From NCBI RefSeq assembly GCF_000010405.1, contig NC_009465.1:958155-1022154 (forward strand): a stretch of 64,000 nt of DNA. The letters run 5' to 3'. The DNA is from Candidatus Vesicomyosocius okutanii (GTDB lineage: Bacteria > Pseudomonadota > Gammaproteobacteria > PS1 > Pseudothioglobaceae). The translations under genes were made by a program, and so were the position numbers. Positions 53,249 through 62,124 of the stretch are shown in pieces; the stretch's first letter is position 1, and every line of letters starts with the position of its first letter. The notes below the pieces were generated by a model, which worked only from the letters and a program-made list of their open reading frames with translations, was not told where the DNA came from and searched no databases.

Positions 53249-53830
53249 ATGACGATAAAACTAATTGTTGGCTTGGGCAACCCGGGCAAAAACTATAAAT
53301 ACCATCGTCATAATGTTGGATTTTGGTTTTGTGACGCTTTAGCTAAACTATACGCTGGAAATTTTAAAAAAAGAACTAAGTTCTTTGGTGAAGTCACCCA
53401 GATTAATATATTTAATCACAAAATTCAATTACTCAAACCTACTACATTTATGAATTGTTCTGGTCAATCAATTCAAAGTATTGCTAATTTTTATCAAATT
53501 AATGCTGATGAAATATTAATCGTACACGATGAACTAAACATCAACCCTGGCATTGCCAAAATTAAATCAGGGGGTAGTCATGGTGGACATAATGGCTTAA
53601 AAAACACTATTAAAATCTTAGAAACTAAAGCATTTTACAGGCTAAGAATTGGTATAGGTCATCCAGGTAACAAATTACCAATAGTTGATTTTGTACTAAA
53701 CACACCCAGTAAGGACGAATTGGACAAAATACAAAACGCTTTGAACAATTCGTTACAAGTAATTGAAGATGTGATTAAAAATAACTTGGATAAAGTCATA
53801 AAAACTTTACAAAAAAAAGAAATAATCTAA
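53249..53830 (+). CDS. pth: Peptidyl-tRNA hydrolase
   Basis: Recycles peptidyl-tRNA. The 193 residues have IKLIVGLGNPGKNYKYHRHN with the catalytic histidine (His21), the TFMNCSGQSI motif, VHDELNINPG with the conserved aspartate, and GGSHGGHNGLKN. It lies between rplY and ychF, 12 bases from each. Confidence 0.97.
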   Translation: MTIKLIVGLGNPGKNYKYHRHNVGFWFCDALAKLYAGNFKKRTKFFGEVTQINIFNHKIQLLKPTTFMNCSGQSIQSIANFYQINADEILIVHDELNINPGIAKIKSGGSHGGHNGLKNTIKILETKAFYRLRIGIGHPGNKLPIVDFVLNTPSKDELDKIQNALNNSLQVIEDVIKNNLDKVIKTLQKKEII

Positions 53831-53842
53831 GGGGGTGATAAA

Positions 53843-54934
53843 ATGGGATTTAAATGTGGCATAGTTGGTCTACCAAATGTTGGAAAGTCAACCTTATTCA
53901 ATGCATTAACTCAATCTAATATTGAATCTGTCAACTACCCTTTTTGTACAATTAAACCAAATATCGGTATTGTACCTATTAATGATGAACGCTTAGATAA
54001 ATTAGCAAAAATTATTAACCCTAAAAAAATTATACCTGCCATAATAGAATTTGTTGATATTGCTGGATTAGTTAAAGGCGCTTCAAAAGGTGATGGACTA
54101 GGCAATCAATTTTTAACCAATATACGTGAAACAGATGCAATTATCCACGTTATTCGTGCTTTTGATAATGATAATATTATTCACGTATCAGGAAAAGTTT
54201 CACCACTTGATGATATTGAAATTATTAATACCGAACTTATTCTAGCCGATTTGAATGTAGTTGAAAAATTGTATAAAAAATCCCTCAAAAATACCAAATC
54301 TGGTCAAAAAGATGGTATCCCCCTTCACAATATATTGACAAAAATATTATCTGTACTTAACAATGGCAATAGTATACGTACGCTCTCGTTTGATAAAGAA
54401 GAATTAAAATTACTAAAAGGTCTTCAATTACTTACCATTAAACCAATTTTATACGTTGCAAATGTAAGCGAAGTAGGCTTTTTAAATAATCCTTATTTAA
54501 AGATAATAGAAAAATTATCCAACAAAGAAAATACACAAATTGTCACAATTTGTGCTAAAACAGAAGATGAAATTTCAGAATTAGACAAAAATGAAAAACA
54601 AGAGTTTCTATCTGAAATGGGACAAAGTGAATCAGGACTAGATAGATTAATTAAAGCAGGATATAAATTATTAGGATTACAAACATATTTTACTGCTGGG
54701 GCTCAAGAAGTAAGAGCTTGGACAATTAACATTGGTGATAAAGCTCCACAAGCTGCTAGTAAAATTCATAGTGATCTTAAAAAAGGCTTTATTCGCGCAC
54801 AAACCATCGCATTTTCTGATTTTATTGAATTTAAGGGTGAAAAAGGCGCAAAAGAGGCTGGGAATTTACGTTCAGAAGGCAAAGAATATATCGTTCAAGA
54901 CGGTGATATCATACATTTTCTGTATAATATATAA
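53843..54934 (+). CDS. ychF: Redox-regulated ATPase YchF (OLA1 family)
   Basis: Obg-related P-loop protein of 363 residues that binds ATP rather than GTP. G1 is [17 protein letters not shown], followed by [11 protein letters not shown] and the [20 protein letters not shown] switch region. The NKxD position is replaced by NVSE, as in YchF. A C-terminal TGS domain ends the protein. It has a strong upstream GGGGGTGA ribosome-binding site, and its stop codon lies in a tandem duplication. Confidence 0.96.
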   Translation: MGFKCGIVGLPNVGKSTLFNALTQSNIESVNYPFCTIKPNIGIVPINDERLDKLAKIINPKKIIPAIIEFVDIAGLVKGASKGDGLGNQFLTNIRETDAIIHVIRAFDNDNIIHVSGKVSPLDDIEIINTELILADLNVVEKLYKKSLKNTKSGQKDGIPLHNILTKILSVLNNGNSIRTLSFDKEELKLLKGLQLLTIKPILYVANVSEVGFLNNPYLKIIEKLSNKENTQIVTICAKTEDEISELDKNEKQEFLSEMGQSESGLDRLIKAGYKLLGLQTYFTAGAQEVRAWTINIGDKAPQAASKIHSDLKKGFIRAQTIAFSDFIEFKGEKGAKEAGNLRSEGKEYIVQDGDIIHFLYNI

Positions 54935-54972
54935 ACTTATTTAATACTAAATATAAACTTATTTAATACTAA
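54929..54972 (+). repeat. Perfect 22-bp tandem duplication between ychF and gpmI
   Basis: Unit ATATAAACTTATTTAATACTA plus one A, present twice back to back (54929-54950 and 54951-54972). The first copy contains the ychF stop codon (54932-54934); the second ends four bases before the gpmI ATG. It looks like a recent slippage duplication that lengthened the spacer. Confidence 0.95.
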
Positions 54973-54976
54973 ACTA

Positions 54977-56515
54977 ATGAAATCTAAAAAACAAACAAAA
55001 CTATTGTTAATTCTAGATGGATGGGGTTATTCTAAAACAACCAAAAATAATGCTATTGCACTAGCAAATACATCAGTTTGGGATAGATTAAATCAAACCT
55101 TCCCACATTCTTTAATTCATACCAGTGGCAAAGACGTTGGCCTACCTGGAAAACAAATGGGTAATTCAGAAGTTGGGCATCTTAATCTAGGTGCAGGACG
55201 TATTGTAAAACAAGACTTTACTCGAATTTATAACGAACTTCAAAATGGTGATTTCTTTAGAAATCCAATTCTAAGAAACTCGTTAGAATACGCAAATGAT
55301 AACAATAAAGCTATTCACATTATGGGGCTTTTATCTGATGGTGGCGTACACTCACACGAAGAACAAATCCACGCCATGTTAGAAATGACATCTAGACAAG
55401 GTTGTAAAAACGTTTATTTACATATATTTACAGACGGTAGAGATTGCGCACAAAAAAGTGCAAAAAAATACATTAAAAAACTTGAAAGTAAAATGAAAGA
55501 GCTTAATACGGGAGAGATTGTTAGTCTCATTGGTCGATATTTTTCAATGGATCGAGACAATCGTTGGTCACGTATACGTTACGCTTATGAACTTATAGCA
55601 AAAGGTAAAGCAAAGTTTTTAGCCAAATCTGCTTTAAACGCTATAGAATTAGCATACGCACGTGGCGAGACTGATGAGTTTATCCAATCAACCTCAATTA
55701 AAGCACCAACCTCAATAAAAAAAGGTGATGTGTTAATTCTTATGAATTACCGTGCAGATCGTGCTAGGCAAATTACATGTGCTTTTACTGATGAAGATTT
55801 TCAAGGGTTTTCACGTGGAACATTCGTCCCAACACAATTTGTTTGTCTAACTGAGTACAAAAAAGACTTTAACCTACCAGTAGCTTATCCGTCTTCTAAA
55901 CTAAACAATGTTCTAGGAAAATATTTATCAAATTTAGGCATGACTCAACTTAGAATTGCAGAAACTGAAAAATATGCACATGTAACCTTTTTTCTCAATG
56001 GTGGCATAGAACAAGCTTTTAACGGTGAAGAACGTGTGTTAATTCCTTCACCTGATGTAGCTACTTATGACTTACAACCTGAAATGAGCGCATTTGAACT
56101 CACTGATGCATTGGTTGAAAATATTGAAAGCCAGAAATATGACTTAATTATTTGCAATTTTGCTAACACTGATATGGTAGGACATTCTGGCAAACTAGAT
56201 GCCACTATTAAAGCTGTTGAAGCCGTTGATACTTGCTTAGGGATTATTTACAAAGCTATGTTTGCCATTGGTGGTGAAATGCTAATCACTGCTGATCATG
56301 GCAATGCAGAACAAATGATTAACCCTCAAACAAATGAAGTACATACAGCACACACCAATAATCCAGTACCTTTAATTTTTGTTAGTAACCGAAAGGCAGA
56401 TATTATGAAACCAGGGAAAGGCGCATTGTCAGACATTGCACCAACATTATTAGCAATGATGGATATTGAAAAACCAGATGAAATGACTGGAAATAGTTTG
56501 TTAACATTTAAGTAA
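54977..56515 (+). CDS. gpmI: Phosphoglycerate mutase, cofactor-independent
   Basis: Interconverts 3- and 2-phosphoglycerate using two manganese ions. Of 512 residues, the first metal site is LLILDGWG, the phospho-serine is Ser64 in GNSEVGHLNLGAGR, and the C-terminal sites are NFANTDMVGHSG and ITADHGNAEQM. This links Calvin-cycle product to PEP and pyruvate. Confidence 0.97.
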   Translation: MKSKKQTKLLLILDGWGYSKTTKNNAIALANTSVWDRLNQTFPHSLIHTSGKDVGLPGKQMGNSEVGHLNLGAGRIVKQDFTRIYNELQNGDFFRNPILRNSLEYANDNNKAIHIMGLLSDGGVHSHEEQIHAMLEMTSRQGCKNVYLHIFTDGRDCAQKSAKKYIKKLESKMKELNTGEIVSLIGRYFSMDRDNRWSRIRYAYELIAKGKAKFLAKSALNAIELAYARGETDEFIQSTSIKAPTSIKKGDVLILMNYRADRARQITCAFTDEDFQGFSRGTFVPTQFVCLTEYKKDFNLPVAYPSSKLNNVLGKYLSNLGMTQLRIAETEKYAHVTFFLNGGIEQAFNGEERVLIPSPDVATYDLQPEMSAFELTDALVENIESQKYDLIICNFANTDMVGHSGKLDATIKAVEAVDTCLGIIYKAMFAIGGEMLITADHGNAEQMINPQTNEVHTAHTNNPVPLIFVSNRKADIMKPGKGALSDIAPTLLAMMDIEKPDEMTGNSLLTFK

Positions 56516-56545
56516 AATAACAAGATTAACCTCTCAAGGAGACTC

Positions 56546-57217
56546 ATGAAACAAGCTAATTTTATTGCCCCTTCAATTCTTTCGGCAGACTTTTCCAGAC
56601 TAGGTGAAGAAGTTGATAATGTACTTAAAGATGGTGCTGATATCATCCACTTTGACGTAATGGACAATCACTATGTACCAAATTTAACCATCGGTCCTTT
56701 GGTATGTGAAGCACTTAAAAATCATGGCGTTAGTGCACCAATTGATATCCACTTGATGGTAAAACCCGTTGATAACATTATCCCCAATTTCATAAAAGCT
56801 GGTGCGTCATATATTACTTTTCACCCAGAAGCATCAGAGCATATTGATAGAACATTAGGTATGATTCAAGAAGGAGGTTGTAAAGCTGGCCTAGTATTCA
56901 ATCCTGCAACACCAATACACGTACTAGAAAATGTTATGAGCAAGCTAGATATAATTTTATTGATGTCTGTCAATCCCGGCTTTGGTGGACAGTCCTTTAT
57001 TCCTCATACATTAGACAAATGTCGTGAGGTCAGAAAACTAATTGATGCAAGTGGTAGAAACATTCGTTTAGAGATTGATGGCGGTATAAAAATTAACAAT
57101 ATTCATGAAATATCCAAAGCTGGTGCAGATACATTTGTTGCTGGCTCTGCAATCTTTAAAACTGACAATTACAAAACAACCATAGATGCAATGCGCATGA
57201 AGCTTGTTGAAGTTTAA
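56546..57217 (+). CDS. rpe: Ribulose-phosphate 3-epimerase
   Basis: Interconverts ribulose- and xylulose-5-phosphate, needed to regenerate the CO2 acceptor in the Calvin cycle. The 223 residues have [34 protein letters not shown] with metal ligands, [24 protein letters not shown] and [11 protein letters not shown]. It lies 30 bases after gpmI with AAGGAGACTC upstream of its ATG. Confidence 0.97.
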   Translation: MKQANFIAPSILSADFSRLGEEVDNVLKDGADIIHFDVMDNHYVPNLTIGPLVCEALKNHGVSAPIDIHLMVKPVDNIIPNFIKAGASYITFHPEASEHIDRTLGMIQEGGCKAGLVFNPATPIHVLENVMSKLDIILLMSVNPGFGGQSFIPHTLDKCREVRKLIDASGRNIRLEIDGGIKINNIHEISKAGADTFVAGSAIFKTDNYKTTIDAMRMKLVEV

Positions 57218-57222
57218 TTAAC

Positions 57223-57251
57223 TTGAAGAGTTAACCTAACTTTGGTATAAT
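57223..57251 (+). promoter_or_regulatory. Extended -10 sigma-70 promoter of rpsB
   Basis: TTGAAG (57223-57228), 17-base spacer, perfect TATAAT (57246-57251) preceded by TGG, that is an extended -10. It lies just after the rpe stop and about 230 bases before rpsB. Confidence 0.8.
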
Positions 57252-57257
57252 ACGTCG

Positions 57258-57481
57258 TTAGATTAAATCTATTTATACCTACAAATAACAATAGATTTAA
57301 AGTTGAACTTAGGGTTATATGATTCTAAGCTCAAAGGTAAAGATACCAAACTTATTTTAATGTACCATATAACTCGACATATATTTAGTCAGGAGTCTTG
57401 TAAAAGAATTGACTAGTAGAAGTTTTAAAAGAAGGTGTCAATAAGCGCTTTACTAACTCTAACCTCCTTGGAGAAGATATA
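57258..57481 (+). promoter_or_regulatory. Long structured 5' leader of rpsB
   Basis: About 220 untranslated bases between the promoter and rpsB. Inverted repeats include AAATCTATT/AATAGATTT at about 57265-57298 and TTGAACTTAG/CTAAGCTCAA (one mismatch) at about 57302-57336. Gammaproteobacterial rpsB leaders are known to mediate S2 autoregulation; that this one does so is inferred from length and structure. The gene has a strong GGAGAAG ribosome-binding site. Confidence 0.5.
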
Positions 57482-58267
57482 ATGGCAAAAACGTCAATGA
57501 AAAAAATGCTAGAAACTGGTGTACACTTTGGTCACCGTGCTCGTTTCTGGCACCCAAAAATGAAGCGCTTTATTTATGGTACTCGTAATGGTATTCATAT
57601 TATCAATCTAGAAAAAACACTTCCCATGTTTAATGATGTGCTTAACTTTATAAACAAAACTGTAAAAGCTGGTAGATCTATCTTATTTGTAGGTACAAAA
57701 AGAGCAGCAAGCAACATTATCAAACAAGAAGCTATACGTTGTGGCATGCCATACGTCAATCACCGTTGGTTAGGCGGCATGATGACTAACTATAAAACCA
57801 TCAAAGCTTCTATTAAACGACTAAAAGATCTCGAATTTTTAGCAGAAGAGAACTTTAATCAATTTGGCAAAAAAGAAGCACTCATAATGAAACGTGAAAT
57901 GAAAAAATTAGAACGTAGCCTAGGCGGTATTAAAGATTTAGGAAGTATTCCAGATGTTGTATTTGTGATTGATACTGGAATTGAAAAGAATGCAGTAGCA
58001 GAGGCTAAAAAACTACACTTACCCATTATTGGCATTGTAGATACCAACCATAACCCTGAAGGTATTGATTATGTTATCCCTGGCAATGATGATTCTATTA
58101 GAGCAATTGGTTTTTACGCAAGAGAAATTGCAAACACTATTTTAGAAACCAAAGCTACTTATAGCTCACCAATAAATAAAAAAGTTTCAGTTAAAAAATC
58201 AGAAACTCAAAAACCAAAAATTAAAAAAGCACCTGTTGAACAAATACTAGTAAAAAAAAGTTACTAA
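57482..58267 (+). CDS. rpsB: 30S ribosomal protein S2
   Basis: Ribosomal protein of 261 residues: [53 protein letters not shown], and [20 protein letters not shown]. The C-terminus carries a lysine-rich extension of about 30 residues. It is followed by tsf after 199 bases, the standard order, but pyrH and frr do not follow. Confidence 0.98.
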   Translation: MAKTSMKKMLETGVHFGHRARFWHPKMKRFIYGTRNGIHIINLEKTLPMFNDVLNFINKTVKAGRSILFVGTKRAASNIIKQEAIRCGMPYVNHRWLGGMMTNYKTIKASIKRLKDLEFLAEENFNQFGKKEALIMKREMKKLERSLGGIKDLGSIPDVVFVIDTGIEKNAVAEAKKLHLPIIGIVDTNHNPEGIDYVIPGNDDSIRAIGFYAREIANTILETKATYSSPINKKVSVKKSETQKPKIKKAPVEQILVKKSY

Positions 58268-58466
58268 CACACCTATGAAAAAATACCAATCTAAAAAGAT
58301 AAATTTAACAACCCTTAAATAAAATAAAAAAACTAATTTAATTGTTTCTACTGAAATAAAGCAAAATATAGCTATTAACAGTTCAAACAAATACTAAGAC
58401 TAAACAACACATTATACCAATACATTGTTATATCTTAAAAGATACAACAAAAATAGGAAATTAATT

Positions 58467-59339
58467 ATGAAAATTACAGCCTCTTTAGTTAAAAAGTTAA
58501 GACAAAGAATGGGAGCAGGTATGATGGATTGTAAAAAAGCCTTAAATGCAACCAATGGTAATATAGAAAAAGCTATTGATTTAATGCGCACTTTAAATAC
58601 TACCAAATCCGCTAAAAAATTAGATCGTATTACAATCGAAGGCTTAGTCAAAATTAACATTAGCGCTAATAAAAAAACAGTTACTATTTTAGAAGTCAAC
58701 TCTGAAACTGATTTTGTTACCAAAAGTGATACTTTTATTAGCTTTGTTAATATGCTAGGAGTGTTAGCACTGAAAACAACACCTACTAATATTGAAGAAT
58801 TTTTATCTCAACCACTAAGCAACGGAGACTCAATAGAAAAAGCACGTGAAGAAATTATTGCAAAAGTAGGTGAAAATATTACGATCAGACGTGTACAAAC
58901 AATCAAAACGAATAATGGTATTATTGGTACATATAAGCATATGGATCGTATTGCTGTAGTTACAATTTTAGAAAAAGGGGATGAAACACTTGCAAAAGAC
59001 ATTGCAATGCATATTGCTGCTACCAACCCAGAATGTATTACTGAAGCAGAATTATCATCAGATCTCTTAGAAAGAGAGAAAGCAATTTTTATTGAACAAA
59101 GCAAAAAATCTGGAAAACCAAATAATATTATTGAAAAAATGATTATTGGTCGTATGAAAAAATTTGTTAACGGGGTAACACTATATGGCCAACCTTTTAT
59201 AAAAAACCATGACACAACAATAGGAAAACTTATGCAATTAAATAATACACAGGTAAAGTTTTTTGTACGATTTGAAGTTGGTGAAGGTATTGAAAAAAAA
59301 GAAAAAAACTTTGTTGATGAAGTTATGGCACAAATTTAA
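58467..59339 (+). CDS. tsf: Elongation factor Ts
   Basis: Guanine nucleotide exchange factor for EF-Tu. The frame is open from 58425, but KITASLVKKLRQRMGAGMMD is the family start, so the ATG at 58467 after AGGAAA is used (290 residues). RMGAGMMDCKKAL and EVNSETDFVTKSD are the EF-Tu contact motifs, followed by the dimerisation domain and IGKLMQLNNTQVKFFVRFEV. Confidence 0.97.
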   Translation: MKITASLVKKLRQRMGAGMMDCKKALNATNGNIEKAIDLMRTLNTTKSAKKLDRITIEGLVKINISANKKTVTILEVNSETDFVTKSDTFISFVNMLGVLALKTTPTNIEEFLSQPLSNGDSIEKAREEIIAKVGENITIRRVQTIKTNNGIIGTYKHMDRIAVVTILEKGDETLAKDIAMHIAATNPECITEAELSSDLLEREKAIFIEQSKKSGKPNNIIEKMIIGRMKKFVNGVTLYGQPFIKNHDTTIGKLMQLNNTQVKFFVRFEVGEGIEKKEKNFVDEVMAQI

Positions 59340-59719
59340 AAATAGCTTGTATTCACATTATTTACCAAAATATTTCTGTTTATTTCAAAAAAAATAGTGC
59401 TTACCTGATCACAATATTATTAACATAATCAACAGGTTAACAATTAACAATTTTTAAATAAATATTCTTTATCTTATAATTTAAAGTATTTAAAATAAAA
59501 ATACAAACTTTAACAAAATAAATTTTTGTAAATATTATTTAGTAAATAACAAATCATAGAACATCTTTAATAGATAATAATCTAGTCATATTAGTAATAC
59601 TAATATTGCCAATTTATCAGTTATTTATAAAATATAATCCATTATACTTAGAAACTCTTTTAATCAACCTATATCTCCTATATTATTAAATAAGTTATAC
59701 TTCAATTTATGTAAATGTA
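59340..59719. other. Non-coding spacer downstream of tsf
   Basis: 380 AT-rich bases where pyrH would be expected. No pyrH or frr fragment was readable, and no RNA gene was seen. It ends at a bidirectional terminator. Confidence 0.55.
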
Positions 59720-59745
59720 AAAGACCACCATAAATAGTGGTCTTT
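59720..59745. terminator. Bidirectional rho-independent terminator
   Basis: Perfect 9-bp stem AAAGACCAC/GTGGTCTTT with an 8-base loop, between convergent tsf (plus) and the sulfur-globule-like gene (minus). T-rich tails lie on both sides (TTTATTTAA on plus, TTTTACATTT on minus). Confidence 0.85.
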
Positions 59746-59805
59746 ATTTAATCCTTAAATACTAAACTTAATCAAGAAGCACAAGTCCAACAAGAAAAAA
59801 TAATT

Positions 59806-60330
59806 TTACTTAGAAATCACTTGATCGCGACTATCAGCAGTTGCATTAGCTTTAGCATCTGCATACCCCTTAGCATATGCATCAGCTTGTGCTTTAGCAT
59901 ATGCATCAGCTTGTCCCTTAGCATATGCATCAGCTTGTCCTTTAACGTTAGCATCAGCAATACCTTCATATTTTCCATCAACACTTGCATTAGAAACATT
60001 TTTAGTTTTATTCTTGTTGTTATAATGAAAACCCCAATCAGAATCATTATTCATATTATTATTATTCGAAAAAGGACCCCAATTATTAGCGCCGTTAAAA
60101 GGACCCCAATTAGAACTACCATCAAAAGGACCCCAATTATTAGCGCCGTTAAAAGGACCTATATTTGAACCGCTATTCATTGGACCCCAATTAGAACCCC
60201 CATCCAATGGGCCCCAATTATTTGAACCGCTACCATAGCCGTAGCCGTTATTATTTGAACTATTATTAAAGAAACCAGCTGATACTGATGTAACAGCTAC
60301 CAAAGTAGAAATAACAATTATCTTTTTCAT
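59806..60330 (-). CDS. Secreted two-repeat Gly/Asn- and Ala-rich protein, sulfur-globule-protein-like
   Basis: The start at 60330 (MKKIIVISTLVAVTSVSAGFF) has a strong GGAGAT site and a clean signal peptide, predicted cut after residue 18; the protein has 174 residues. The mature part begins with a Gly/Asn/Tyr-rich stretch. Six tandem 9-residue repeats of the type NNWGPFDGS follow, then a linker, then about five 8-residue repeats of the type GQADAYAK, probably helical. Low complexity, export and WGP/Gly/Asn composition resemble structural sulfur-globule proteins of sulfur oxidisers. That role is inferred; no catalytic motif exists. It has its own promoter and terminator and is probably highly expressed. 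Confidence 0.8.
   Translation of the reverse strand: MKKIIVISTLVAVTSVSAGFFNNSSNNNGYGYGSGSNNWGPLDGGSNWGPMNSGSNIGPFNGANNWGPFDGSSNWGPFNGANNWGPFSNNNNMNNDSDWGFHYNNKNKTKNVSNASVDGKYEGIADANVKGQADAYAKGQADAYAKAQADAYAKGYADAKANATADSRDQVISK
59849..59960 (-). repeat. 24-bp tandem repeats encoding the ADAYAK octads
   Basis: The string GCATATGCATCAGCTTGT recurs at 59873, 59897 and 59921, a 24-base period, with degenerate copies on both sides. Near-identity at third codon positions suggests recent expansion or gene-conversion-like homogenisation. Confidence 0.9.
60074..60235 (-). repeat. 27-bp tandem repeats encoding the WGP nonapeptides
   Basis: Six units at a strict 27-base period, with GGACCC or its variant at 60074, 60101, 60128, 60155, 60182 and 60209. 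Units 1 and 3 are nearly identical, pointing to duplication of a two-unit block. Confidence 0.92.
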
Positions 60331-60355
60331 ATTAATCTCCAAATTTAAAAGTATT

Positions 60356-60379
60356 AACTCTCTTATTCTTAAGAGAGTT
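60356..60379 (-). promoter_or_regulatory. 5'-UTR hairpin of the sulfur-globule-like gene
   Basis: Perfect 10-bp stem AACTCTCTTA/TAAGAGAGTT with a four-base loop, between the transcription start and the ribosome-binding site. Such 5' hairpins stabilise some abundant envelope-protein mRNAs; that function is inferred. Confidence 0.65.
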
Positions 60380-60413
60380 TTAAGTATCAAACCTTATAAG
60401 TCTTGATGAAAAT

Positions 60414-60441
60414 ATTATACGATAAATATATTATAAGTCAA
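60414..60441 (-). promoter_or_regulatory. Strong sigma-70 promoter of the sulfur-globule-like gene
   Basis: On the minus strand TTGACT (60436-60441), 16-base spacer, perfect TATAAT (60414-60419). The predicted start near 60407 gives a leader of about 75 bases. Confidence 0.75.
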
Positions 60442-60974
60442 TAATATTCTAATATATTTTTTTAGAAAACGACTAGAAATACTAAATTAATATAGAGTTA
60501 ACAAAATAATTTAGTATTATTAAACTAGTTTTGATAGAACAAACTCTTAGTTACTAACATTAAGTACCATAAAGAAGTTAGGTATCATAATCTTAAAACA
60601 TCAACACACAACCATACCTTATAGTCTTTAACATTCAACTAACAATAATTTTATTACTCTATAAGAGAGTAATATTTTGAACTAAAAATAAGATTATAAC
60701 AAAGACTAATAGTCTCAAATTTCAATAACCAATATTAATACTTTTAACGATAATGAAATTCTCTTCATCAACAAAAATATAATTAATCACATTTTCCACA
60801 TTAATTACAACATTTTCCTTAATCGGTTAACTTAATGTTTTCTAAGAACTAATCCCTAAAAATATTCTTAAATAACTTTTAACAACACAAACAACTCATA
60901 CGATTATCTAAAATTTTAACTCTTTGTTCTAACATCTTTCTGAATTAATGATGGCTCTTAACAATAAATAACTA
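60442..60974. other. Spacer with a small hairpin
   Basis: About 530 AT-rich bases with no gene recognised. A 9-bp stem TATTACTCT/AGAGTAATA with a five-base loop lies at 60652-60674, followed by a short T-run on the plus strand; its role is unclear. On the minus strand it lies between the nested palindrome at the end of the 136-residue exported gene and the promoter of the sulfur-globule-like gene. Confidence 0.55.
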
Positions 60975-61054
60975 AATCTCTACCTTATGGCTATTCAATA
61001 ATAATAAGACAATCATCTTATTATTATTGAATCTCAATCTTTAAGGTAGAGATT
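60975..61054. repeat. Nested 80-bp palindrome overlapping a stop codon
   Basis: Inner arms: perfect 17 bp, 60993-61009 and 61016-61032, six-base loop. Outer arms: perfect 13 bp, 60975-60987 and 61042-61054. The right half lies over the last codons and stop (61024-61026) of the minus-strand exported protein. In RNA it forms one long hairpin with a small internal loop. Confidence 0.95.
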
Positions 61055-61434
61055 GCTGCAGGAAATAACATATAACCCAAATCATTATAAGTTGTATTCA
61101 TTGATTCGAAAAAATTTTCCTGATATTGATTAATGTTATGATTCATAATAAAATTAGATTGTGAAATTTTATTTTTTTTAAAAGTAAAAGAAAAATCGGT
61201 TAACATCAACCAATTACTAGGCTTAACCCTATTCTTAATTCGAAAATTTATACTATTTAACCCAATATTTTGGTTTCTTACAATATTATAATAATTCACA
61301 AAGCTTAAAGAGTTACAATAAGGATAGTTTGCTTGATTATTATAATTTGACATTCCATAATTACCACTCCAAAATGCAAATGATTCATTAAATGTTATTA
61401 ATAGAAAAAATAATAACCAGTTAAATTTTTGCAT
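61024..61434 (-). CDS. Small exported protein of unknown function
   Basis: 136 residues with a clear signal peptide (MQKFNWLLFFLLITFNESFA). The mature N-terminus is FWSGNYGMSNYNNQANYPY, rich in Asn, Tyr, Gly and aromatic residues and reminiscent of the start of the neighbouring sulfur-globule-like protein, but without repeats. The rest looks like beta-strand-rich sequence (NIGLNSINFRIKNR, MLTDFSFTFKKN). I do not recognise a family. It may be an envelope or globule-associated protein, or a shortened one: its end is covered by a palindrome that could have altered the C-terminus. Confidence 0.65.
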   Translation of the reverse strand: MQKFNWLLFFLLITFNESFAFWSGNYGMSNYNNQANYPYCNSLSFVNYYNIVRNQNIGLNSINFRIKNRVKPSNWLMLTDFSFTFKKNKISQSNFIMNHNINQYQENFFESMNTTYNDLGYMLFPAAISTLKIEIQ

Positions 61435-62124
61435 AAAAATACCTAATCAATCATCATCTACTTATGTAATCAATAAATATCCCTGTCGAAACACCCCCTT
61501 ACATGAGTTTTACAAAAATGCTAATAATAATTTTAAAATCTAAAAATTGATTAAAGCAAACTATCCTTATTGTAACTCTTCTTTAGCCGAAAACTATTAA
61601 ACTTGGATATTAATTTAATAAGAGTAGGCATAAATATTACACATAACAATTAATAACAAATAATACTATTCATTATTTTTACCCACACTATTGTAGTCAA
61701 TTCAATCAATCACTTAATTATAAGATATTCAAAAAAATCTAACCAAATTATCAAACTTAACAATTTTAATATACAGTCTTTTATAAACTTAATAAGTAAT
61801 ATATTTTATTATCCAATATTTATACTATTGATTTTAATATCAATAGATATTAAAATCAATAGATAGAATTAATACTTCTAACACTTCTGGTGTAATCATT
61901 CAAATTGACACTATCAAATAAATAAACTAAATACTAGTTATTACACAACCCATAATTTAAACAATGATAAATCGTTATTAAACGATATATCATAAATTAA
62001 AAACAGTTTTAAATCTTATAAATACTAAATATAAAATTATTAATACTTTTTTCATCTTAACATTAAAATTTACTTACACTATTTTTACAATACATTATTA
62101 CATAAAAACAAATATATTAAACCA
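61435..62124. other. Spacer with a perfect 17-bp hairpin
   Basis: 690 AT-rich bases between tRNA-Leu and the exported protein gene, with no protein gene recognised. It contains a perfect inverted repeat with 17-bp arms (61825-61841 and 61846-61862) and loop AATA. rimP-nusA or nuo genes, which often follow tRNA-Leu(GAG) in relatives, are not present as fragments that I can read. Confidence 0.6.

Noticed and set aside
59821..60168. Plus-strand 115-codon frame opposite the repeat protein
   Set aside because: It is an antisense shadow of the tandem repeats, consisting of short I/C/S/L runs, without a ribosome-binding site.
61981..62000. Imperfect inverted repeat ATCGTT/AACGAT as an operator
   Set aside because: Six-base arms in AT-rich spacer without a promoter or neighbouring regulator are not distinguishable from chance.
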